Source: a virus
IMG/VR virus record: IMGVR_UViG_3300008108_000165
Span: 1-56,269 of that record
Direction: 5' to 3' (one strand)
DNA: 56,269 nt
Below the pieces are notes generated by a model that was given only the letters and a program-made list of their open reading frames with translations, searched no databases and was not told the origin of the DNA. Shown in pieces: positions 7,603 to 15,300 of the stretch; the stretch's first letter is position 1; every line of letters starts with the position of its first letter. Position numbers and translations under genes: made by a program.

Positions 7603-8163
7603 ATGAAAAAGATTTTAGTAATACATCCTGATGATAGGTCAACTGATTTTTTAAAACCAATATACGAAAAACTACCTAACATAACTGTTATTACAGGTGG
7701 TGTGTCTTATATGGATATTAAACATCTAATAAAAGAACATGATCAAGTAATGATGATGGGTCATGGTTCACCTTATGGTTTATTTTCAATGGGTAAATTC
7801 CCTAAGTCAGGTGGTTATGTTATTGACTCAATGATGGTTGATTTATTAAGTGAGAAAAATGATAATGTCTATATTTGGTGTAATGCTGATCAATTTGTAG
7901 ATAAATACAAATTAAACGGAATATACTCAGGTATGTTTATATCTGAAGTAGCGGAAGCAGAATATTGTGGTTTACCAGGTACAGAACAAACTGTAGTAGA
8001 TGAATCAAATAATACGTTTGCTGAGATATTAGGTAAACAACTACTAATGGAAACATCACTCGAGCGGGTATATGATAATACTAATCAAGCGTATCGTGAA
8101 TTAGCTCAATCAAATAAAGTTGCTAAGTATAATCAAAATAGATTTTATTACGCGTTAGATTAG
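7603..8163 (+). CDS. Conserved phage protein with His-Gly/Cys arrangement
   Basis: 186 residues. QVMMMGHGSPYGLF (about 47-60) and VYIWCNADQF (about 89-98) place a His-Gly and a Cys at the ends of predicted strands, as in caspase-like (clan CD) folds; GMFISEVAEAEYCGLPG follows. The family is widespread in large phages without an assigned role. The protease idea is an inference from the dyad only. The start lies 4 nt after the -7 box, so the mRNA is probably leaderless. Confidence 0.65.
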   Translation: MKKILVIHPDDRSTDFLKPIYEKLPNITVITGGVSYMDIKHLIKEHDQVMMMGHGSPYGLFSMGKFPKSGGYVIDSMMVDLLSEKNDNVYIWCNADQFVDKYKLNGIYSGMFISEVAEAEYCGLPGTEQTVVDESNNTFAEILGKQLLMETSLERVYDNTNQAYRELAQSNKVAKYNQNRFYYALD

Positions 8164-8187
8164 GCAAAGTAAAGATATTATATTCAC
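8163..8187 (+). promoter_or_regulatory. Early promoter overlapping a stop codon
   Basis: GGCAA starts at the last base of the upstream TAG; TTCAC follows after 15 nt. Confidence 0.7.
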
Positions 8188-8207
8188 ATTAATAAATAAA
8201 TAAAGTT

Positions 8208-8360
8208 ATGTATAAATGGCTAGTATCATTCAATACACCTTCATCAGGTGCTATTGCACTTAAAGAAACAGTAGAAGCAACACAATGGCAGCATGCCAAA
8301 ATGATGTTGGAATCTAAGTACCCAGGAATCAGAATACTAAATTACACACCAGTCAAATAA
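8208..8360 (+). CDS. Small hypothetical protein (50 aa)
   Basis: Begins MYKWLVSFNTPSSGA and contains a helix around QHAKMMLESKYPG; looks like one compact alpha/beta unit. First gene of a four-gene overlapping run ending with the WCT-domain protein. Confidence 0.55.
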   Translation: MYKWLVSFNTPSSGAIALKETVEATQWQHAKMMLESKYPGIRILNYTPVK

Positions 8361-8361
8361 T

Positions 8362-8508
8362 ATGAGTAAGTCAAGTCACAAACTACGCTTTGAAGCTCTA
8401 CAAGGATGGTTAGAGCAAACTAAAAAGAACGCTAAATATGGTAAACCAAAACGCGTTATTATTGATGAGGATGTTGATATTCAATGGAAACCAAAAAAGA
8501 AATATTAA
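8362..8508 (+). CDS. Small basic protein (48 aa)
   Basis: Lysine-rich, soluble, with a helical first half (LRFEALQGWLEQTKKN). Overlaps the next gene by 25 nt in another frame. Function unknown. Confidence 0.45.
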   Translation: MSKSSHKLRFEALQGWLEQTKKNAKYGKPKRVIIDEDVDIQWKPKKKY

Positions 8509-8696
8509 CATCTTTTAGAATCAGATATACTCCAGATAATCTGTTAAAATGTCAACTTAGTTACTCACTCAAATCAGTAATAGTTGAAAATAAACATATT
8601 GTCTGTGAGTTAACTGATATGCAAGCTGATTTTGTGCGAACTAATCAACTTAAACTAAACTACATTAAAAAATATATACTAAACACCCAATTATGA
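8484..8696 (+). CDS. Small hypothetical protein (70 aa)
   Basis: Reads METKKEILTSFRIRYTP and ends LNYIKKYILNTQL; the stop overlaps the ATG of the next gene. No recognised motif. Confidence 0.5.
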   Translation: METKKEILTSFRIRYTPDNLLKCQLSYSLKSVIVENKHIVCELTDMQADFVRTNQLKLNYIKKYILNTQL

Positions 8697-9655
8697 GTAA
8701 AGCTAAAGAAGCCAAAAAACAAAATCTATTTTTAAATACTACATTAATGGATTTGATAACATTATTAGACCCATCAGGTAAGTCTAAATATATTAATTTA
8801 TTTGTTGGTTCTATTAAGGAAAAGATGGAACATGACATAGATAAATTAATTGTAGAACATTTTAAAAAAACAGGATTTGAGTGTCCTCAAGCATTACTCG
8901 AATACGACAATATTACTAAACGAATATGGGTGGAGGTGTTATATAATATATTAAATGTGAGTGATATTAGTATATTATATAAATTTCATGATTTGAATGA
9001 AAGACAATTAATTAAAAATAATGATATATCCCAATATAAAACATTAGGTGATTTAACTAATGTAGTTAATATAGCTGAGTTAAAGTTGCAAGATGTATCA
9101 TTAGATAAACAGATTACTATTTTAAATTCGGATGATGAATGGTTAATAATTAGACCACTAACACACCAGGCTTCTATTAAATATGGTTATGGAACTAAAT
9201 GGTGTACATCTATGAAAAATGAGTATGATTATTTCAGACGATATTCAACACGAGGTATATTAATATATTGCTTAAATAGAAATACAGGCGATAAAGTAGC
9301 ATTCTTTAATAATTTAGACCCTGATTATGATAGAGAAGCTAGTTTTTGGAGTGCTAAGGATGAACGTATCGACTCAATGGAAACGGGATTACCATCGTAT
9401 GTAATAGATATAATCAAAACACAAATGGCAGAGCGAAAAACAAACGTTGAACTTCAGAGTGATGAAATAAGAAGATTTGAAGATGAGTATATACAGTCAA
9501 TATATAAAGAAAGAGAAATGCTTGAACCAACAGAGGAAAGAGCAACACGTGTAGAAAATCCAGTTGAGGTAGCACGAGAACATCTCCAACAAGCAATAAG
9601 TCAATGGGCTAATCAACCTAACAACGATACTGACGATATTATTGCAGAAATTTAG
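8693..9655 (+). CDS. WCT-domain phage protein
   Basis: 320 residues. The diagnostic block is YGYGTKWCTSMKNEYDYF (about 163-180), then ILIYCLNRNTGDKVAFF. An upstream segment (LLDPSGKSKYINLF, NDISQYKTLGDL) is also characteristic. These gKWCT proteins are common in large phages and have no known role. A second, much longer protein with the same WC block is at 44.4-47.1 kb. The C-terminus is a charged helical tail. Confidence 0.7.
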   Translation: MSKAKEAKKQNLFLNTTLMDLITLLDPSGKSKYINLFVGSIKEKMEHDIDKLIVEHFKKTGFECPQALLEYDNITKRIWVEVLYNILNVSDISILYKFHDLNERQLIKNNDISQYKTLGDLTNVVNIAELKLQDVSLDKQITILNSDDEWLIIRPLTHQASIKYGYGTKWCTSMKNEYDYFRRYSTRGILIYCLNRNTGDKVAFFNNLDPDYDREASFWSAKDERIDSMETGLPSYVIDIIKTQMAERKTNVELQSDEIRRFEDEYIQSIYKEREMLEPTEERATRVENPVEVAREHLQQAISQWANQPNNDTDDIIAEI

Positions 9656-9666
9656 ATAATTGGTTA

Positions 9667-9691
9667 GGCAAAATAAAGTTCGTACATTTAC
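9667..9691 (+). promoter_or_regulatory. Early promoter
   Basis: GGCAA, 15 nt, TTTAC, then a typical CACAATTAAAATAAAGG leader. Confidence 0.8.
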
Positions 9692-9712
9692 ATCACAATT
9701 AAAATAAAGGTT

Positions 9713-9880
9713 ATGCAAACAATAGAAATAATAGCAATGATATGGGCTGTAATAATATCATTTTATGCCTTAATAGCTAAAGTGAATGGTGTAAATGTAT
9801 TAAGTTTATATCTTATTAAGTTCATATCGTTTATAACTTTTATATGGTTTGGTTATAAACTAATATTATTAATACCTTAA
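9713..9880 (+). CDS. Small membrane protein (55 aa)
   Basis: Almost entirely hydrophobic, two predicted spans (IIAMIWAVIISFYALIA and FISFITFIWFGYKLILL) joined by a short Asn-Gly loop. Directly behind a strong early promoter. Confidence 0.55.
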   Translation: MQTIEIIAMIWAVIISFYALIAKVNGVNVLSLYLIKFISFITFIWFGYKLILLIP

Positions 9881-9883
9881 AAT

Positions 9884-10366
9884 ATGAAAAACATACACTT
9901 ATTACCAACAGAAAAACCAAGTAGGTTGGTTAAAATTTATAGTGATATTGAAAGAAATAACTTCACTATAAAATTAGATGCAGAGGTAAATGATTCTTTC
10001 AAGGAATATGTGAATATATACATCACTTCTGATGAAGAAATTAAAGAAGGAGATTGGTGTTATCAAGTAGAATTGAATGATAATAAAGTTGATAAATGTT
10101 ATGATATTACATTGTATCATACTTGGACAAACAATGGAGTTGATAAAACCAGAAAATTTAAAAAAATAATCCTAACAACAGACCAAGACTTAATCAAAGA
10201 TGGTGTACAAGCTATTGATGATGAGTTCTTAGAATGGTTTGTTAAGAATCCGAGTTGTGAGTATGTTCCAATTATTACAACAATAGTTTTAAATGAGTCT
10301 ACCTATAAGACAAACATTGGCTTTGAAAGTTGGAGAAAAGAAGAACCTAAAAAAGAAACACTTTAA
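9884..10366 (+). CDS. Conserved flavobacterial phage/host hypothetical protein
   Basis: 160 residues. The frame words NIHLLPTEKPSRL, IYITSDEEIKEGDWCY, KKIILTTDQDLIKDG and WFVKNPSCEYV are hallmarks of a family I know from Flavobacterium genomes and their phages. Function unknown, but it is one of the better taxonomic hints in the window. It lies 3 nt after the membrane gene. Confidence 0.75.
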   Translation: MKNIHLLPTEKPSRLVKIYSDIERNNFTIKLDAEVNDSFKEYVNIYITSDEEIKEGDWCYQVELNDNKVDKCYDITLYHTWTNNGVDKTRKFKKIILTTDQDLIKDGVQAIDDEFLEWFVKNPSCEYVPIITTIVLNESTYKTNIGFESWRKEEPKKETL

Positions 10367-10378
10367 ATTTTAAATAAA

Positions 10379-10450
10379 ATGGTAGTATATGTTAATGGAA
10401 TTAAATGTTATACTTTAGAACAAATAAAGTTAGCATTAAAAAGAAAATAG
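10379..10450 (+). CDS. Tiny ORF (23 aa), uncertain
   Basis: ATG 12 nt after the previous stop, reading VVYVNGIKCYTLEQIKLALK, a plausible beta-hairpin plus helix. Too short to be sure. Confidence 0.3.
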   Translation: MVVYVNGIKCYTLEQIKLALKRK

Positions 10451-10478
10451 GTTTGATATTTACCTTTGTGATTAAAAG

Positions 10479-11290
10479 AAGACTAGGACTACGAGTGTGT
10501 AAAGTCTTATTAATACTGCTAGTAGTAGTGTACGCAGCTTCACACATAATTCACATAAAAAGTTGTAGTAATATAAATCCAAAATAGACATTGTTATTCA
10601 ATGTTGATAGTTTGGTTCTCTTGTCTGTTTACATAAAAACATATTGAGAATAGTATTACTACAAATTGTGTTGTTTCTCTGATTTGAGATAAGAGAAAGT
10701 TGCAGTAAGCCTAGTGAATGTGCGGACTAGTTCAACACAAAAATATCAAAATCTCTATCTAATTGTTTTGTAAAAGTTCACGTCAAGTCGTGGTTGTTGG
10801 TTATAAAGTAATCAGTGATGGTGTAGGTAGCACGTTACAAAACATTAGATGATATTCTATACCAATAATAGCATATAGCTTGAAAGAACATTACATTGGT
10901 AGAAGGTATTAAGTCATTGTGAAAATACTATCCCACTAATGTATGTTATACTTGATATAACTGTTAGGATTGTAGATGAATGGAGTATATAACCTAAGTA
11001 ACAATGTACTGTGGCAGCATATAAGACTAGCAAGAGTTCCAGTAGTTGAAATACTACAACGGTGTACAGCAAAGTGTCCTCTATATGCCTCAAACATAGT
11101 AATATGTTTGTAGTAGTTTTGTTGGTAAAACTTTAAGTGTAACAAAACATTGTGCAAAATCCTTGTGGTGAAGATTTAATAAGAAAAAACTGTAGAATAA
11201 AATCTACTAATGTATGAAGTTCAAAACTATACCAATTAATAAAATATTGAATGTATAGAAGTTTGTTTTGTAATACATTATATTTAATTA
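10479..11290 (+). ncRNA. Large structured non-coding RNA candidate
   Basis: About 0.8 kb without a convincing gene but dense in complementary segments. Hand-found stems: AAGACT/AGTCTT (10479/10503); ACATTG/CAATGT (10588/10599); a three-way junction 10666-10740 closed by TTGTGTTG/CAACACAA with inner TTTCTC/GAGAAA and CTAGT/ACTAG; TGTTTTGTAA/TTACAAAACA (10764/10835); TACCAAT/ATTGGTA (10860/10895); GTTATA/TATAAC (10945/10956); GTAGT/ACTAC (11042/11053); CAAACATA-GTAA-TATGTTTG (11091-11110, GNRA loop); GTTTTGTT/AACAAAAC (11116/11141); CTATAC/GTATAG (11227/11253). A second copy of TGTTTTGTAA at 11264 could compete for 10835. Size and phage/tRNA context recall ROOL and GOLLD RNAs; class identity not established. 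A -7-like TATTTAC lies at 10457. Confidence 0.6.
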
Positions 11291-11313
11291 TTAACAATTT
11301 AAACTAAAACAAT

Positions 11314-11490
11314 ATGATAACATTTTTATGGATGCTATATTTAGCATTGACTTTACTTTTTACTATAAGTATTACATATCAAGTACTAATAAATTTAGTT
11401 CATAAACAAAAAGATGATACTTATAGTTTTATAATGCGTTTAATAACTTGTTTATTATGGTCTATTTGGTATTTTTATTATTTAAATTGA
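11314..11490 (+). CDS. Small membrane protein (58 aa)
   Basis: Two hydrophobic segments (LWMLYLALTLLFTISITY and LITCLLWSIWYFYYL) separated by a polar HKQKDDTYS loop. Leader is A-rich. First gene after the structured RNA region. Confidence 0.55.
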   Translation: MITFLWMLYLALTLLFTISITYQVLINLVHKQKDDTYSFIMRLITCLLWSIWYFYYLN

Positions 11491-11491
11491 T

Positions 11492-11941
11492 ATGAAAAAG
11501 ATAACAGAAAAAACAATCCTTAAGCAAGGAGACAAGGAATTTCAACCAGTAGAAGCTGATGGAATTATTTACTGGGTTGGAAAAGAAGGTTTTGCTATAG
11601 CATCTTCAAAATTAATGACAGATGATATACCTGTTATTAGTTTGGATAGTTATGTTAAAAGATTAGCTGAAAGTAAGTATGAACTACAATCAAAAGCATT
11701 TGAAAACTCAACTGAAATGTTTCCATTTAATGATTCAGAATTATTAAAAGCTGGATTTATTGATGGTTACAAATCAAACCCTAATCAATACACTCAAAAA
11801 GATATTGAGAAAGCTATTGATTTGGCAAGAGAGGAAGATGGTTTTGAGTTTACATTAACTAAAGAAAAAATTTTACAACAAATCAACTCCATTTCAGTAA
11901 TTGAAGTAGACGAACAATTTAACATTATAAGCTATGAGTAA
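11492..11941 (+). CDS. Conserved hypothetical protein
   Basis: 149 residues. Opens with a beta-rich segment (FQPVEADGIIYWVGKEGFAIASS) and continues helical (LLKAGFIDGYKSNPNQYTQKDIEKAIDLARE). The second part matches a family found in Flavobacteriia and their phages. Overlaps the next gene by 8 nt, a pairing I have seen in those genomes. Function unknown. Confidence 0.65.
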   Translation: MKKITEKTILKQGDKEFQPVEADGIIYWVGKEGFAIASSKLMTDDIPVISLDSYVKRLAESKYELQSKAFENSTEMFPFNDSELLKAGFIDGYKSNPNQYTQKDIEKAIDLAREEDGFEFTLTKEKILQQINSISVIEVDEQFNIISYE

Positions 11942-12185
11942 CACAAAACAAACAGCCGTAGATTTTCTAATTGAATATTTTGATGCAATATTAGGAGTAT
12001 ACATACCTAATGAAAAAATTCCGCAAAATATTATTCAACAAGCCAAAGAAATTGAAGAACAGCAACACAAAGAAACATTTAAACAATCAAGACAGGCTAA
12101 AATATTTGAAAAAGATATGCCACCTGTTTGGGAATCATTTGAACAATATTACAAAAAAACTTACAAACTCGGAGGTAACAAATGA
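11934..12185 (+). CDS. Conserved small hypothetical protein
   Basis: 83 residues (QTAVDFLIEYFDAILG, IIQQAKEIEEQQHKETF), a helical protein of a type common in Flavobacterium genomes as the partner of the preceding gene. Role unknown. Confidence 0.6.
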   Translation: MSNTKQTAVDFLIEYFDAILGVYIPNEKIPQNIIQQAKEIEEQQHKETFKQSRQAKIFEKDMPPVWESFEQYYKKTYKLGGNK

Positions 12186-12230
12186 AAAAAATGAAACGTG
12201 ACAAAGTAGACGGAGGTAAATAAGTTGGTT

Positions 12231-12256
12231 GGCAAAACTATCGTTCGTACATTTAT
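12231..12256 (+). promoter_or_regulatory. Early promoter
   Basis: GGCAA, 16 nt, TTTAT, then CACAATTAAAAATAAAGG leader. Confidence 0.65.
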
Positions 12257-12278
12257 ATCACAATTAAAAATAAAGGTT

Positions 12279-12647
12279 ATGAATAAACGCGAATTTATAT
12301 TAAATACCTTAATTGGGTATAAAAATAACCCAGAAACATGCGCATATGAAAATGATAGATGTTTATATTTAACATCTGACGGGCGAAAATGTGCTGTTGG
12401 TAAACATTTAAAAGAAGGTGAACATCAATATTGTCATGGGGATGTAGATATTTTATTATATGACTATAATAGTGATGATATATTCACTGATGAAGCCAAG
12501 CAATATGATTTATCAATAAGAGAGTGGGATCTAATGCAGAAATACCACGATTATATTGCTCAAGATAAAAATATAAGTAGGTTGAATAATATTGTTACAT
12601 CTTTAGAAGAGATAACTAAATTATCGTTCCCCGAACTAAAATATTAG
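12279..12647 (+). CDS. Conserved hypothetical protein with Cys/His residues
   Basis: 122 residues from the ATG at 12279, chosen because it follows the promoter leader AAAGGTTATG. Contains CAYENDRCLYLTSDGRKCAVG and GEHQYCHG. The phrase RKCAVGKHL is typical of a small phage/bacterial family of unknown function. The C-terminal half is helical. Confidence 0.6.
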   Translation: MNKREFILNTLIGYKNNPETCAYENDRCLYLTSDGRKCAVGKHLKEGEHQYCHGDVDILLYDYNSDDIFTDEAKQYDLSIREWDLMQKYHDYIAQDKNISRLNNIVTSLEEITKLSFPELKY

Positions 12648-12656
12648 AAATCATAT

Positions 12657-12778
12657 AGTCAGGTGGTGGAATTGGTAGACACACCCTTAGTAATGGGGAT
12701 TCAACTCAATGTACAAATGTATGAGAGAAACTATTACCGTAGATATATTGAACACAGGTTCGAATCCTGTCCTGACTA
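12657..12778 (+). tRNA. tRNA-like gene with long central region
   Basis: Acceptor AGTCAGG/CCTGACT, type-II-like D-arm GTGGAATTGGTAGACAC and T-arm ACAGG-TTCGAAT-CCTGT are all intact. The stretch between D-arm and T-arm is about 75 nt, and by hand I find only a CCC/GGG stem with a 7-8 nt loop around TTAGTAAT, not a clean anticodon arm. CCA is not encoded. Anticodon undetermined; could be a tRNA with an insertion or a tRNA-like decoy. Confidence 0.5.
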
Positions 12779-12804
12779 CAAAATGATTTATTAATTAAAA
12801 TAAA

Positions 12805-13194
12805 ATGAACGCTTTAAAAATTGAAACAAGAAAACAAATTGATCTAGGAGATTGGGATAATCTAGTATCTGAGCATTATGGTAAAATTTATAGTTTTCAA
12901 CAACAAGATGATTGTAAAGAAAGAGGTATTGAAACTATAACAGTACCATGTGAACCAGAAGATTATGAAAACGATTCAATTCCATTTGTAATTAACGGAG
13001 ATGAAATGGGTGTTAGTTTTAAAACTTGGTTAGAAACATCACCTGAAGACACTAAAAAAGAATTTACTGATTCTTGGGGGAATAATTTATTTTGGGATAG
13101 AAATTTTTATCCTCACGTGAGTATGATTATAAATGATCTACACGCAAAAGGAATTCTACCTGAAGGTGAATATGATATTAAAATAAATTGGTAA
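12805..13194 (+). CDS. Hypothetical protein
   Basis: 129 residues, acidic, soluble, with several tryptophans (LGDWDNLVSEHYG, SWGNNLFWDRNFYPHV). It lies between two tRNA-like genes. The start ATG follows an A-rich leader. Not recognised. Confidence 0.6.
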   Translation: MNALKIETRKQIDLGDWDNLVSEHYGKIYSFQQQDDCKERGIETITVPCEPEDYENDSIPFVINGDEMGVSFKTWLETSPEDTKKEFTDSWGNNLFWDRNFYPHVSMIINDLHAKGILPEGEYDIKINW

Positions 13195-13203
13195 TCAAAT
13201 TAC

Positions 13204-13301
13204 AGTCAGGTGGCGTAGATGGTGAAACGCAGAGCGGATGTGGATATCGCTTACTTTGAGACCACATAAAAAGGATACAGGTTCGAATCCTGTCCTGACT
13301 A
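13204..13301 (+). tRNA. tRNA-like gene
   Basis: Same acceptor and T-arm as the gene at 12657. D-stem GCG/CGC. An AGCGG/TCGCT stem with a 9-nt loop (ATGTGGATA) is the best anticodon-arm candidate, followed by a CTTT/AAAG variable-arm stem. An ATGTGG/CCACAT pairing competes with it. The loop is two bases longer than normal, so decoding identity is unclear. Confidence 0.5.
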
Positions 13302-13317
13302 CAAAATTGAAAAGAAT

Positions 13318-13416
13318 ATGAAAAACGATAACTTAAAAACAACAATCGGGTTAGTATTGGCATTGGCATTAGTATATGTTATAGGTCAGATATTACTTAG
13401 AATGAATTTAATTTAG
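13318..13416 (+). CDS. Small membrane peptide (32 aa)
   Basis: One hydrophobic span (IGLVLALALVYVIGQILL) between two tRNA-like genes; its TAG overlaps the first bases of the next tRNA-like gene. Confidence 0.4.
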   Translation: MKNDNLKTTIGLVLALALVYVIGQILLRMNLI

Positions 13417-13605
13417 TCAGGTGGCGAAATTGGTAGACGCTACGAGTGGGTGTTACACTAATACATCCGTAACTAAGGTATGACTCTATGTGGGTGGCTG
13501 AACGTACTGCAAACGGTGTGATAATTCTGGGCTTGAATCCAGTGTATCCTACTACAAGCCTTTGATTAATGACCACATTTACAGGTTCGAGTCCTGTCCT
13601 GACTA
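13415..13605 (+). tRNA. Very long tRNA-like gene with a second T-arm-like hairpin
   Basis: The ends again form AGTCAGG/CCTGACT, D-arm GCGAAATTGGTAGACGC and T-arm ACAGG-TTCGAGT-CCTGT, but the element is 191 nt. Inside lies a T-arm look-alike CTGG-GCTTGAAT-CCAG followed by CCTACT, which can pair with AGTGGG upstream. This suggests a tRNA inserted in a tRNA, or a fused pair. Anticodon not resolved by hand. Confidence 0.4.
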
Positions 13606-13621
13606 CAAAACAAATTTGATT

Positions 13622-13646
13622 GGCAAAATAAAATTATTACCTTTAC
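13622..13646 (+). promoter_or_regulatory. Early promoter
   Basis: GGCAA, 15 nt, TTTAC, then CACCACAATTAATAATTAAGG leader. Confidence 0.8.
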
Positions 13647-13668
13647 ACCACAATTAATAATTAAGGTT

Positions 13669-13869
13669 ATGAATAAATCAGAACAAAACAAGGCAAAGGT
13701 ACAAAACATCATCAAGATGTTAAACGAAATAAACGTTGATGGTGAAACAATGGAATATATCCTCAACCAAGTGGGTATGGAACAACAAATGTTGAAACAA
13801 TTAATAATGAGTTCACCAATTGAATGGTCGATTAGATTATTAAACGAGAAAGTAAATTTACCTAAATAA
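13669..13869 (+). CDS. Small helical protein (66 aa)
   Basis: Reads NKSEQNKAKVQNIIKMLNEI then METMEYILNQVGMEQQM-like helices (exact text at residues 27-45) and LIMSSPIEWSIRLLNEK. Probably a three-helix protein. It is the first gene after its promoter. Unknown function. Confidence 0.55.
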   Translation: MNKSEQNKAKVQNIIKMLNEINVDGETMEYILNQVGMEQQMLKQLIMSSPIEWSIRLLNEKVNLPK

Positions 13870-13936
13870 TGCGAGGCGGAGTAAAGAGATAGATATAAGA
13901 ATAAATAGACGAATAATATCCAGTAATAAACAAGAT

Positions 13937-14110
13937 ATGAAAATCAAAGAAACATATATTGTGTGGAGTGAGAGATTTAATCAATTGGTTAAACTCCATT
14001 ATACCACATACCGAGATGGTAGCGGGGCTAGATACTTCATCGAAGTGAACCTAAATATAGTTGCAATAACCATAGATGAAGCCCACGAATTATTAGACCA
14101 ATATAATTAA
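13937..14110 (+). CDS. Small hypothetical protein (57 aa)
   Basis: A beta-rich start (KETYIVWSERFNQLVKL) and a C-terminal helix (DEAHELLDQYN). Precedes the DUF1737-like gene by 11 nt and likely shares its transcript. Confidence 0.5.
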   Translation: MKIKETYIVWSERFNQLVKLHYTTYRDGSGARYFIEVNLNIVAITIDEAHELLDQYN

Positions 14111-14121
14111 TAATCAATAAT

Positions 14122-14298
14122 ATGGAAATTCATAGCGATTATAAAGTAATTCGAACAACATTATTATCCGAGCTGGAGAAGGATGTTAATACATATCTCA
14201 ATAAGGGATGGCAACTACAAGGAGGAATATCAACCGTAATGGGTCATGGCGACACCCAACATTATTTACAAGCCGTTTGTATTAAACGAGAAGTATAA
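14122..14298 (+). CDS. DUF1737-like protein (58 aa)
   Basis: YKVIRTTLLSELEKDVNTYL, then NKGWQLQGGIS and HYLQAVCIKRE: the e-V-n-x-GW-x-x-GG...YxQA pattern of the DUF1737 family of short proteins found in bacteria and phages. Function unknown. Complete, usual length for the family. Confidence 0.75.
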   Translation: MEIHSDYKVIRTTLLSELEKDVNTYLNKGWQLQGGISTVMGHGDTQHYLQAVCIKREV

Positions 14299-14409
14299 TT
14301 ACTCACAAAAATAAATGCAAAATATCGCGTAAAGATGCGCAAAAAACGCAAGTAAATGATATGATGTGAAAATTTGTTAAGTGTGAACTAAGTGATGGAT
14401 GTGTGGAAA

Positions 14410-14436
14410 CCGAAACGAGAGTTTCGGGCGCCCGAA
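14410..14436 (+). other. GNRA hairpin overlapping a perfect palindrome
   Basis: CCGAAAC-GAGA-GTTTCGG is a 7-bp hairpin with a GNRA tetraloop; its 3' arm overlaps the 14-nt perfect palindrome TTCGGGCGCCCGAA. It is GC-rich against the AT-rich background, in a 300-nt gene-free stretch (14299-14615). Confidence 0.6.
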
Positions 14437-14573
14437 AAGTGAGTTTAGGGTGATAGGTGGAATGAGTTTAGGGAATGGTTGGGGCGAGGCGTGGCGTGGG
14501 TCAGAAAATTGTGCACACCACACACCTATTTCACAACGACTCATATATCCAGATATACTTTCTCGCGTGTCTT

Positions 14574-14597
14574 GGCACAATTTTTGCTTAAATTTAC
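14574..14597 (+). promoter_or_regulatory. Early promoter
   Basis: GGCAC, 14 nt, TTTAC, then CACCACAATTAA leader. Confidence 0.65.
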
Positions 14598-14615
14598 ACC
14601 ACAATTAAAAAAACA

Positions 14616-14894
14616 ATGAAACCAACTAAAGAACAACGTAAGCACGTGTATAATTGGATGTTAAAACAATTAAATGATGGTTGTGTCAGTCCTTTTTTGT
14701 GTAATCTTTTAGATGATTATAACGAAACTTTTATCAAAAATTTTGTACTAATTGATTTTCCTGAATTGGTTAGACAGCGACAAGGAGATCGTTGTGCTTG
14801 GTTTTTTGAAATAGACGGTATTGTGGATTACCACGAAATACGCATCCGCGTATTAAATAACGCATTGATTTATTTAAACACTGAAATAGTATAA
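14616..14894 (+). CDS. Small paralogous protein A
   Basis: 92 residues. Shares its plan with the next gene: EQRKHVYNWMLKQLNDG, FLCNLLDDYNE, FPELVRQRQ. So this is a tandem duplication. All-helical, soluble, function unknown. Confidence 0.6.
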   Translation: MKPTKEQRKHVYNWMLKQLNDGCVSPFLCNLLDDYNETFIKNFVLIDFPELVRQRQGDRCAWFFEIDGIVDYHEIRIRVLNNALIYLNTEIV

Positions 14895-14896
14895 TT

Positions 14897-15247
14897 ATGA
14901 ATAATACATTAGGTTGGAAAACAGATCACTCAGCATGTATCCTTGAGGAACAACGCCTACACGTGTACAGATGGATGTTGAAGGAAATATTAAATGGTAA
15001 TACTACCGGCGAGTTTTTGTGTCATTTGTTGGACAAATACAACGAACAACACGACACCAATTACAAATTGGATCAATTCCCCGAATTGGTTATGCAGCGA
15101 CAATCAACTTATAGTTGGTGGGGTGGAATAGGGGATAAAAACAAATACAAATACCTCAACAAAAAACATGGGATGGATAGTTTTAAAGACCGAATGAAAT
15201 TCCGTTCATATGTTCTGTCGGATGCAATAGAATTTTTAATGGATTAG
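14897..15247 (+). CDS. Small paralogous protein B
   Basis: 116 residues. EEQRLHVYRWMLKEILNG, FLCHLLDKYNEQ and FPELVMQRQ align with the preceding gene; it has an extra N-terminal leader and a YSWWGGIG insert. Starts 2 nt after paralog A. Function unknown. Confidence 0.6.
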   Translation: MNNTLGWKTDHSACILEEQRLHVYRWMLKEILNGNTTGEFLCHLLDKYNEQHDTNYKLDQFPELVMQRQSTYSWWGGIGDKNKYKYLNKKHGMDSFKDRMKFRSYVLSDAIEFLMD

Positions 15248-15254
15248 TTAGGAA

Positions 15255-15279
15255 GGCAAGGCTTTTTACGTACCTTTAC
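15255..15279 (+). promoter_or_regulatory. Early promoter
   Basis: GGCAA, 15 nt, TTTAC. Confidence 0.75.
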
Positions 15280-15300
15280 ACCATAATTAATAACAAACAT

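Noticed and set aside
10405-10587. 60-residue ORF with a hydrophobic segment
   Set aside because: Overlaps the 5' part of the structured RNA region, including the AAGACT/AGTCTT stem, and another tiny ORF; composition (many CTA, GTG codons) differs from neighbouring genes.
12010-12201. 63-codon ORF inside the gene at 11934
   Set aside because: Out-of-frame shadow of a better gene, lysine-rich from AAA/AAT bias only.
14377-14608. ORFs on both strands through 14.4-14.6 kb
   Set aside because: They cover the hairpin, palindrome and promoter, and neither has a plausible protein composition.
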